Part shown: positions 25,307 to 32,241 of the stretch, in pieces | Layout: each line of letters starts with the position of its first letter | How positions within the stretch are numbered: position 1 is the first letter of the stretch | Assembly: GCF_004366375.1 (NCBI RefSeq) | Contig: NZ_SOEF01000003.1 | Location: 62,001-126,000 of the forward strand | Length of the DNA: 64,000 nt | Source of the DNA: Halanaerobium congolense | GTDB taxonomy: Bacteria; Bacillota; Halanaerobiia; Halanaerobiales; Halanaerobiaceae | Direction: 5' to 3' | Program-made: the position numbers and the translations under genes | The notes under the pieces: model-generated | Told to the model about the DNA's origin: nothing | Databases searched by the model: none | Seen by the model: the letters and a program-made list of their open reading frames with translations, nothing else

Positions 25307-26698
25307 TTAAAATTTAGCACTACCAGGAGTACGAGGGAAAGAGATAACATCTCTAATATTCTGCATTCCTGATAAATACATTAATAATCTTTCAAATCCT
25401 AGACCAAAACCAGAATGAGGTACAGAACCATATTTTCTAATATCTAAAAACCACTCATATTTTTCTAAATCCATATTTAACTCTTCCATCCTATTTTTTA
25501 GCTCTTCATATCTTTCCTCACGCTGACTACCACCAATGATTTCTCCAACTCCAGGAACCAGACAATCTACCGCCGCTACAGTTTTCCTGTCATCATTTTG
25601 GCGCATATAAAAAGCCTTAATCTCCTTTGGATAATTATAAACCATTATTGGTTTTTGGAAATGTTTTTCTGTTAAATATCTCTCATGTTCAGACTGAAGA
25701 TCAATACCCCATTTTACAGGGAATTCAAAATCGTGGTCACTATTTTCCAGAATTTCTATAGCTTCTGTATAAGTCACGCGGCCAAAATCTGACTCAATAA
25801 TGTTTTTGATCATATCTCTACGTCCCTCATCAATCCACTTATTAAAGAAGTCCATTTCTTCTTCTGCTTCTTCAACAGCAAATTTAAATAAATTTTTAAT
25901 AAAATCTTCCATAAGGGTCATCATCTCTTCTAAATTGCAAAAAGCCATTTCAGGTTCAATCATCCAAAATTCTGAAGCGTGGCGAGATGTGTTAGAGTTT
26001 TCGGCTCTAAAAGTTGGGCCAAAGGTATAAACATCTCCAAGAGCTGTTGCCAGCAGTTCGGCTTCCAACTGACCACTAACAGTAAGACCTGTTTCTTCAG
26101 CAAAAAAATCCTGATTGTAGTCAATTTGGCCTGCATCTGTTAGGGGAAGATTGTCAAAATCAAGTGTGGTAACTTTAAATACTTCTCCTGCACCTTCGGC
26201 ATCACCTGAGGTAATAATTGGTGTGTGAATATATTTGAAATCTTTGTTATAAAAATATTCATGAACAGCATACGACATTTTACTGCGGAAGCGGTTAACT
26301 ACACCAAAGGTATTTGTTCTAGCTCTTAGGTGAGCAATTTCTCTTAAAAATTCAAAGCTGTGTCTTTTTTTCTGTAGAATAAAATCTTCCGGTGCTTCTC
26401 CGATAATTTCTATTTCTTCAGCTTTCATTTCTACATCCTGTTCCCTACCTTCAACCTTATCCAGATAACCTTTTACTTTAATACTGGCTCCCCTATTAAT
26501 TTCTGCTAGTGGATGCTCATCCGGACTTAAAATAACCAGCTGCAGGTTTTTAAGAGTACTGCCATCATTAATCTCTATAAAGGCAATATTTTTTGAGACT
26601 CTTTTTGTTCTTACCCATCCCATAACAATAACGTCTTTATAGTTATCAATTTTATCTTCTAAAATATCCTTTATTTTTTTCTTTTCAAAATAATTCAT
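25307..26698 (-). CDS. asnS: Asparagine--tRNA ligase
   Basis: This class IIb synthetase charges tRNA-Asn. The N-terminal OB anticodon-binding domain (about 15-110) has DVIVMGWVRTKR, and the catalytic core has motif 2 around FRAENSNTSRHASEFWMIEPE and motif 3 GLGFERLLMYLSGMQNIRD. Those residues favour AsnRS over AspRS. Its 463 aa are normal. GGGAGGA precedes the ATG. A TATAAT at 26784-26779 may be its -10. The secreted flavoprotein gene follows after 28 bases. Confidence 0.96.
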   Translation of the reverse strand: MNYFEKKKIKDILEDKIDNYKDVIVMGWVRTKRVSKNIAFIEINDGSTLKNLQLVILSPDEHPLAEINRGASIKVKGYLDKVEGREQDVEMKAEEIEIIGEAPEDFILQKKRHSFEFLREIAHLRARTNTFGVVNRFRSKMSYAVHEYFYNKDFKYIHTPIITSGDAEGAGEVFKVTTLDFDNLPLTDAGQIDYNQDFFAEETGLTVSGQLEAELLATALGDVYTFGPTFRAENSNTSRHASEFWMIEPEMAFCNLEEMMTLMEDFIKNLFKFAVEEAEEEMDFFNKWIDEGRRDMIKNIIESDFGRVTYTEAIEILENSDHDFEFPVKWGIDLQSEHERYLTEKHFQKPIMVYNYPKEIKAFYMRQNDDRKTVAAVDCLVPGVGEIIGGSQREERYEELKNRMEELNMDLEKYEWFLDIRKYGSVPHSGFGLGFERLLMYLSGMQNIRDVISFPRTPGSAKF

Positions 26699-26860
26699 TT
26701 TATAAATTTCCTCCCAGAGCTTTATTTAATTTAATTTTAGATAAATCAAATTCGAAAATCAAATTTAGAACTTTTTCTATTATAATAACTTCTCGCAAGC
26801 AGAGAAAAATCCTTTAAGAAATACATACAAATTATTTATTTATTTTGCTTTAAGCATTTA

Positions 26861-26886
26861 AAAGCCCGGAGCGTAAACCCCGGGTT
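26861..26886 (-). terminator. Terminator behind desulforedoxin gene
   Basis: A GC-rich stem CCCGG / CCGGG (26865-26869 and 26880-26884) with a 10-base loop is followed on the minus strand by CTTTTAAA. It lies 20 bases past the small gene's stop. Confidence 0.6.
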
Positions 26887-26905
26887 GTAATAGATTTTTT
26901 AAAGT

Positions 26906-27028
26906 TTATTCTTCTAACTTCATTGGCTCACCACAGCAAACCAATTCTCCCCCACCAACTTCTTTTACCTCAACTACATTACCACAAATTTCACAGCGAT
27001 AAACTTCTCCTTTTTTCTTTACATTCAT
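26906..27028 (-). CDS. Desulforedoxin (40 aa)
   Basis: This tiny redox iron protein reads [20 protein letters not shown] and continues to [11 protein letters not shown]. The CxxC...CC spacing is that of desulforedoxin and of the N-terminal domain of desulfoferrodoxin, with four cysteines binding one Fe. The length (40 aa) matches free-standing desulforedoxin. GGAGG lies 7 bases before the ATG, and a terminator follows. It probably donates electrons in oxygen or superoxide detoxification; that role is inferred. It lies between the threonine operon and asnS. Confidence 0.88.
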   Translation of the reverse strand: MNVKKKGEVYRCEICGNVVEVKEVGGGELVCCGEPMKLEE

Positions 27029-27053
27029 ACTTTAGCCTCCTCTAATTATAATT

Positions 27054-27083
27054 TTAAAAATTACAGCAGCTGCTTTAACTGCT
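27054..27083 (-). terminator. Candidate terminator of the threonine operon
   Basis: A 5-bp stem AGCAG / CTGCT (27065-27069 and 27079-27083) is followed on the minus strand by GTAATTTTTA. It lies about 50 bases past the aspartokinase stop. The stem is short, so strength is uncertain. Confidence 0.35.
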
Positions 27084-27131
27084 AAAATTACCTAAATCAA
27101 TTATATGTTAAAAATAAAGAGTTTGCAATAT

Positions 27132-28355
27132 TTACTCATTAATTTTATCTAATTTAAATTCTTGATGCAGAACATTAAGAGCTTTATTAGCATCATTTTT
27201 TTTGATTAAACAGGAAATTTTAATTTCAGAGGTAGTAATCATCCCAATATTAATATTATTTTCACCTAAAGAGGTAAACATTCTAGCTGCTATACCAGGT
27301 GTAGACTGCATTCCAGCACCAACAATTGAAATTTTAGCTACATCGCGATCAATACTATAATTATTAAATCTAATTTCAGATTTAATATTTTCCAGTACTT
27401 TAAGTGCTAATCTTTCCTGATCCTGATTTATGGTAAAGGTAATATCATTAAGCTCATCCCGCTGCAGGTTCTGAATAATCATATCAACATTAACTGCATT
27501 ATCAGCCAGAGATCTAAACATTTTACCAGCTATCCCTGGTTCATCAGGTACCCTTTCTACAGTAATTTTGATTTCTCCTAAATCACTTGCTACTCCAACT
27601 ACATTTTTTTTACCTTCCATTTTTTCATCTCCCCTAACAATTGTACCAGTAGTCTTATTAAAACTAGATGCTATATATAATTTTAAATCATAGGTTTTTG
27701 CCAGCTCTACTGCTCGTGGATGTAAAACATTAGCTCCTAAATTAGCCAGCTCTAACATTTCTTCATATGAAATATGATCTAATTTGCTTGCACTTCTTAC
27801 AACCCTTGGGTCTGCCGTATAAACACCATCAACATCAGAATAAATTTCACAGCGATCTGCATTTATGGCAGCTGCAACAGCAACTGTAGTTGTGTCAGAG
27901 CCACCTCTACCTAAGGTTGTGAAATCCTGATTTTCATTAACCCCCTGGAAACCAGCAACTATAACTATTTTATTCTCCGCTAATTCTTTTTTTAAACGGG
28001 TAGTATCAATGTCAGTAATCATCGCCTGATTATGTTTTTCATTTGTTTTGATTTTCATTTGACTTCCGGTTAATGAAATTGCTGGATACCCCAAAGCATG
28101 AATTGCCATAGTTAAAAGTGCTATTGAAACCTGTTCCCCGGTTGTTAAAAGCATATCTACTTCTCTTGGATCTGGATCATCAGTAATATCCTCCATTAAT
28201 TCAATTAGATGGTCTGTGGTATCTCCCATTGCAGAGACTACTACAATCATTTGATTGCCTTCCTCATATCCCTCAATTACTCTTTTGGCAACATTCTTAA
28301 TCAGGTCTGCATTTGCTACTGAACTTCCTCCATATTTTTGTACAATTAATGACAA
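27132..28355 (-). CDS. Aspartokinase
   Basis: This enzyme phosphorylates aspartate, the first step to lysine, threonine and methionine. It has the kinase motif VQKYGGSSVAN at the N-terminus, TTLGRGGSDTTTVA and YSDVDGVYTADPR, then two ACT domains (about 265-405) for feedback control. It has about 407 aa, lysC type. I place the start at the TTG 28355, 8 bases after GGAAGG, which gives the family N-terminus; a GTG at 28364 directly abuts that site. It ends the dut-thrB-hom-like-ask operon, which suggests threonine-linked regulation. Confidence 0.93.
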   Translation of the reverse strand: MSLIVQKYGGSSVANADLIKNVAKRVIEGYEEGNQMIVVVSAMGDTTDHLIELMEDITDDPDPREVDMLLTTGEQVSIALLTMAIHALGYPAISLTGSQMKIKTNEKHNQAMITDIDTTRLKKELAENKIVIVAGFQGVNENQDFTTLGRGGSDTTTVAVAAAINADRCEIYSDVDGVYTADPRVVRSASKLDHISYEEMLELANLGANVLHPRAVELAKTYDLKLYIASSFNKTTGTIVRGDEKMEGKKNVVGVASDLGEIKITVERVPDEPGIAGKMFRSLADNAVNVDMIIQNLQRDELNDITFTINQDQERLALKVLENIKSEIRFNNYSIDRDVAKISIVGAGMQSTPGIAARMFTSLGENNINIGMITTSEIKISCLIKKNDANKALNVLHQEFKLDKINE

Positions 28356-28385
28356 TTGTTTCACCTTCCTGTTGTTATAAAGTTA

Positions 28386-29672
28386 TTATTCTGCTTTAAC
28401 TGGTATAATATTATTAACAGTTAATACTCCTTTAAGTTTCTCGACTTCTTGCAGTATTATTTCCAAATCTTTTTCTGTGATTTTCTTAGTTATGATTATT
28501 ACCGGCAGCAGTGGTGTTTCAGTTAAATTATCCTGTAAAATCAAATCTGCCAGATTTTTTTCTGAAAAGATATTTTTTATTTCTTCAATAATTTTTTCAT
28601 CCTTTTCCAGCTGCAGTCTAATATAAAATACTCTTTTTTGATTATGATACAAATCAAAGATATTTTCAATCTCTGTTTCTAAATCAAAATTAATTTTATT
28701 CTTATTATTATTTTTAACTGCATTAATCAAATCTAAAATCAGCAGATTTTCAAGTGCTAAATCAGTATTTTTTGCTTTGAAATTAGTTTTGGAATTATAA
28801 CTTGAAACAAATTCAACAGCATTACTGTTTTCATTAACTGAAGCTAAAAAGTTATTTTTTCTAATTAAATTTGGTCTAACTCCTATGTAAAGATTTTCAT
28901 TTTCTTTTTTTATTGATGTTAATAGTTTTATTTTATAACCAAGTTCTGCAGCATAAATTAAATCATAACTGGTAATCCCTTTAATGCCTTTTACTTTAAC
29001 CAGTTCAGGATCTACATTTACATTATAAAATAAATTTGCTAATAAAACAATTTCATATAAACTATCTAAGCCTCCCAAATCTAATTCTGGATTTTCTTCA
29101 ATGTAACTTGATTCTTTAGCCTGCTCCAGTGTTTCTTTCATAGAAATAGTGTTTTTTTCCATTTCAGTTAAAATGAAATTGGTTGTTGCATTTAAAATAG
29201 CATTCATTTCTGTAATTTCATCTAAGGCAAAAAAATTATCAGTTAAAGTCTTTAAAGGCAGTGGAGAAAAAGCGGCAGAATAATATATTTTAGCCTGATG
29301 CTTTTCTTCAAGTCTTTTAAATTTACTAAAGTTTTCAGCCAGCATTTTTTTATTTGAAGTTATAACATTTTTTTTATTTTTTAAACTTTGAATAATATAA
29401 TCTTTTACATCTTCATTCTGACTTAAGTCTATAATTATATCGATTTTAGAATTCGAAAGCAGATCCTTAAACTTATTTACTACTTTTATTGAATTCATGG
29501 TGTTTAAGTCCAGCTTTTCAAAATTAATATCTTTTTCTGAAGAATAATTATAGATAAATTCTAATTCTATTTTTTCTCCTGCTAATTTTTCTATTTTATT
29601 TTTATTTTTAGCAAAAAATCGCATAAATGAATTAAAAGATTCCTGCTTAGCCATTAAAGCTGCTTTAGCCAT
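28386..29672 (-). CDS. Homoserine dehydrogenase homologue with degenerate cofactor and catalytic motifs
   Basis: Overall the 428 aa align with homoserine dehydrogenase: ITSNKK (104-109), ILNATTNFILT (159-169), the YIEENP...D..G.D run (190-203) and a C-terminal ACT domain (about 350-428). Key features are changed. The glycine-rich GxGxxG loop near residue 10 reads MAKQESFN. The GGGIP-type loop reads AAFSPLPLKTL (133-143). The second catalytic lysine (K223 in yeast) is Glu207. The PGAG element near residue 300 is absent. The gene has a good Shine-Dalgarno and overlaps thrB, so it is not obviously a pseudogene. It may be inactive, regulatory, or altered in cofactor use. Confidence 0.8.
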   Translation of the reverse strand: MAKAALMAKQESFNSFMRFFAKNKNKIEKLAGEKIELEFIYNYSSEKDINFEKLDLNTMNSIKVVNKFKDLLSNSKIDIIIDLSQNEDVKDYIIQSLKNKKNVITSNKKMLAENFSKFKRLEEKHQAKIYYSAAFSPLPLKTLTDNFFALDEITEMNAILNATTNFILTEMEKNTISMKETLEQAKESSYIEENPELDLGGLDSLYEIVLLANLFYNVNVDPELVKVKGIKGITSYDLIYAAELGYKIKLLTSIKKENENLYIGVRPNLIRKNNFLASVNENSNAVEFVSSYNSKTNFKAKNTDLALENLLILDLINAVKNNNKNKINFDLETEIENIFDLYHNQKRVFYIRLQLEKDEKIIEEIKNIFSEKNLADLILQDNLTETPLLPVIIITKKITEKDLEIILQEVEKLKGVLTVNNIIPVKAE

Positions 29673-30594
29673 TTTTTAATATCTCCTCTTTTAGACTCTG
29701 ATATAAACTTTTATTATAGGCTTTAATTATATAAAAACTTGAATCAATTGCAAGTGAATCGTAATTTTTTTTCATTTCTGCTGCAATTATTTTTTCATTT
29801 TCAACTGCCAACGCTAAAATTGTTGGCCCGGCTCCACTTAAAGCTGCACCGACAGCACCATTAATATAGGCTGTCTCTATAATCTTATCAAAACCTTTTA
29901 TTAACTGCTTGCGGTATGGCTGATGGAGCTGATCATCCATCGCAATTTTTAATAATTGATAATCGCGGTTGATAAAAGCTGCAGTTAAAAGACTAATTCG
30001 ACTTAAATTTGAAATAACAGCAGGATAGTTTATCTGATCAGGTAAAACCTGACGCAATTTTTCTGTTTTTAGCTCATAATCAGGCACTAATAAAATGCAG
30101 TTTAAATTTTGATCCACATCTATTTTATAATAATCATAGTTATCACTGCAATTAAAATTTACTGTTAAACCTCCAACTAAAGCAGGCACAACATTATCTG
30201 GATGTTTTTCCAGCTCAACTGCAAGCTGAATAAAATCTTTTTCCGTTATTAATTGTCCAGAAACTACTGCAGCAGCTGCAAGTCCCCCAATGATAGCCGA
30301 AGCACTACTTCCTAAACCTCGAGCCAGCGGGCTGTTCATCTCTTCGACAATTTCAGCCCCAATAATATCTTTTTTTAAAAACTTGAAATATCTCTGGTAA
30401 GCCTGTGCAATTAGATTATCTGAGGCAGCTATTTTAATTTCTTGCTCTTTATTTTGATCAATAACCTTAATTTTAAGCTTTTGGTCAGCTCTTTTTTTTA
30501 TTTTAAAATTATTAAATAAAGTCAAAGCCAAACCTAAAGTATCATAACCCGGACCAAGATTTGCTGATGTTGCAGGAACTTTAATTTCAGTCAT
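29665..30594 (-). CDS. thrB: Homoserine kinase
   Basis: This GHMP-family kinase phosphorylates homoserine for threonine synthesis. It has an N-terminal VPATSANLGPGYDTLGLAL, ATP-binding PLARGLGSSASAIIGGLAAA and a C-terminal GAALSGAGPTILAL; all are intact. Its 309 aa are normal. It overlaps both dut (8 bases) and the homoserine dehydrogenase homologue (8 bases). Its intact state shows the operon still expects homoserine, so a working dehydrogenase should exist elsewhere if the neighbour is dead. Confidence 0.96.
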   Translation of the reverse strand: MTEIKVPATSANLGPGYDTLGLALTLFNNFKIKKRADQKLKIKVIDQNKEQEIKIAASDNLIAQAYQRYFKFLKKDIIGAEIVEEMNSPLARGLGSSASAIIGGLAAAAVVSGQLITEKDFIQLAVELEKHPDNVVPALVGGLTVNFNCSDNYDYYKIDVDQNLNCILLVPDYELKTEKLRQVLPDQINYPAVISNLSRISLLTAAFINRDYQLLKIAMDDQLHQPYRKQLIKGFDKIIETAYINGAVGAALSGAGPTILALAVENEKIIAAEMKKNYDSLAIDSSFYIIKAYNKSLYQSLKEEILKNG

Positions 30595-31048
30595 TTAGAT
30601 TTTCCTTTCTTAGTTTTTTTACTCCTGTGTGACCAAAGCCGCCTTCTCCACGCTGACTTTTGCTTAAACTTTCCACTTCATTCCACTCAATAATATTAAT
30701 TTTTTGAATTATTAATTGAGCAATACGATCATTAAAATTAATCTTAAAGTCTTCTGGACCGTGGTTGATTAAAATTACCCCAACCTCACCTCTGTAACCA
30801 GAGTCTATGACTCCATCTGCATTTAAGACAGTTACCCCTTTTTTCAAAGCCAGTCCGCTGCGGGGATAAACAAAGGCCGCATAACCTTTGGGAACAGCTA
30901 TTTTTAAACCAGTTTTTATTAATTTATATTCACCGCTTTTAATAGTTAGTTCTTCTGCTGCATGAAGATCCAGCCCGGCGTCTTCACCATAATGTTGATA
31001 TTGAGGTAATTCTATCTTTTTATTCAGTCTTTCTACCTTAATTTCCAT
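30587..31048 (-). CDS. dut: dUTP diphosphatase
   Basis: This trimeric enzyme hydrolyses dUTP to dUMP, protecting DNA from uracil. All five family motifs are present, among them AGLDLHA, PRSGLALKKG, NADGVIDSGYRGE and the C-terminal RGEGGFGHTG. It has about 153 aa. I choose the ATG at 31048, which lies 8 bases after AAAGGA; the two earlier ATGs overlap that site. It is the promoter-proximal gene of the threonine operon, an unusual partner. The promoter is at 31107-31135. Confidence 0.96.
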   Translation of the reverse strand: MEIKVERLNKKIELPQYQHYGEDAGLDLHAAEELTIKSGEYKLIKTGLKIAVPKGYAAFVYPRSGLALKKGVTVLNADGVIDSGYRGEVGVILINHGPEDFKINFNDRIAQLIIQKINIIEWNEVESLSKSQRGEGGFGHTGVKKLRKENLND

Positions 31049-31106
31049 TACCATCATCCTTTATTTTAATTTGCAGACCAGTTAGAGAATTAATCTGATA
31101 GTTATT

Positions 31107-31135
31107 ATTATAAAATAGATCTTCAATTTTGACAA
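31107..31135 (-). promoter_or_regulatory. Promoter of dut-thrB-hom-like-ask operon
   Basis: The minus strand reads TTGTCA (31135-31130), 17 bases, TATAAT (31112-31107). The leader of about 50 bases has no evident riboswitch or T-box. The stretch 31136-31236 shows nothing else recognisable. Confidence 0.65.
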
Positions 31136-31236
31136 ATTCACATTTTTTTCAGCCAGATTCCGGCAAGGAAAAAAGAAACCTGAATATCTTAAGGAACAAA
31201 AATTATAGAACTAAAAATACAGATAAATATTAGAAT

Positions 31237-31269
31237 AAAAAAAGAAGCCAGCTTTAAATTAAAAGCTGG
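31237..31269 (-). terminator. Terminator of sleB-like gene
   Basis: The stem CCAGCTTT / AAAGCTGG (31248-31255 and 31262-31269) with a 6-base loop is followed on the minus strand by CTTCTTTTTTT. It closes the long transcript that includes the helicase and cell-wall hydrolase. Confidence 0.85.
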
Positions 31270-31306
31270 GAAGTTTAATTTGTTCTATTATCCAAGCACT
31301 TCACCT

Positions 31307-32239
31307 CTATTCTATAAAGACATGATCACCGATCTTTGTAATAACTCTTCTTCCTCTAAAGAAACTAACTCTAGTTGCAGTTTTAGGATTATAAAAATAA
31401 AGAGCTCCATTTGTTGGATCACTGCCATTTAAGGCGTCCCTTGCCGCTCTATATGCTGTCTGATTTGGGGTTAAATTAATCTGCCCATCACTGACAGCAG
31501 AAAACTGTCCTCCCTGATAAATAACCTGAGCAAATGTGTTGGGGAACTTACGACTAAGAACACGATTTATAATAACTGCAGCTACAGCTACCTGACCTAA
31601 ATAAGGCTCACCTCTGGATTCACCGTAGATTGCTCTTGCTAAAAGATTAAGCTCCTGTTTGCTGACTCTTTTATTTAAAATTTGATGTGAAGTTAAATTA
31701 TGGACCGGTAAACGAATTTTTTCACCGCTTCTTAAAAAACTATTTTTCTTATCATTTAATGCTAAAATAGTACCAATTGTAGTGCTGAAATCGCGGGCTA
31801 AATCATAAAGTGTGTCCCCTGGACCTACATAATAATCAATAATTTTATTCTTTGGTATTTTATCAATGTTAGGTGCCTGATGATCCGGATTAATTCTGGC
31901 AGCATAATGGGTATTTATTGAAAAAGAAACCGTTTCTTTTTCAGATTTAAAATTACTAAAAATTTTTCTATCCTGCTGATTGGAATCTTTTACTGCAGTT
32001 TTTGGCTGTGGAATTACTAATTCATCTCCCATTTTTATACTGGCTTCATTTATTATTTTATTTTCTGCCTTCAGCCGCTCTAAACCGATACCATAATCAG
32101 CTGCTATTTCAGAAAGTGTATCTCCCTGCTGAATCACATAGATCAAGCTCAGACTGGGAGCGGCATAAATAGCTGTAGAAAACAGAAGCAGCACTGAAAA
32201 TATAAGAATTGTCGGTAAGAATAATTTTTTGTTTATCAT
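31307..32239 (-). CDS. LysM and SleB-type cell wall hydrolase
   Basis: This is a secreted peptidoglycan hydrolase. After a signal peptide (about 1-27, ending IYA) come two LysM modules (about 34-77 and 136-178) that bind glycan, and a C-terminal Hydrolase_2 (SleB/CwlJ) domain from about 195 with LLARAIYGESRGEPYLGQVA, where the Glu is catalytic. It has 310 aa. I take the ATG at 32239, 7 bases after GGAG; a TTG two codons earlier is less likely. SleB is a spore cortex lytic enzyme in Bacillus. Here a vegetative wall-remodelling role is equally possible. Confidence 0.9.
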   Translation of the reverse strand: MINKKLFLPTILIFSVLLLFSTAIYAAPSLSLIYVIQQGDTLSEIAADYGIGLERLKAENKIINEASIKMGDELVIPQPKTAVKDSNQQDRKIFSNFKSEKETVSFSINTHYAARINPDHQAPNIDKIPKNKIIDYYVGPGDTLYDLARDFSTTIGTILALNDKKNSFLRSGEKIRLPVHNLTSHQILNKRVSKQELNLLARAIYGESRGEPYLGQVAVAAVIINRVLSRKFPNTFAQVIYQGGQFSAVSDGQINLTPNQTAYRAARDALNGSDPTNGALYFYNPKTATRVSFFRGRRVITKIGDHVFIE

Positions 32240-32241
32240 AT

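Noticed and set aside
31048-31236. T-box or threonine attenuator before the threonine operon
   Set aside because: The leader is about 50 bases after a clear promoter, with no T-box sequence and no terminator hairpin.
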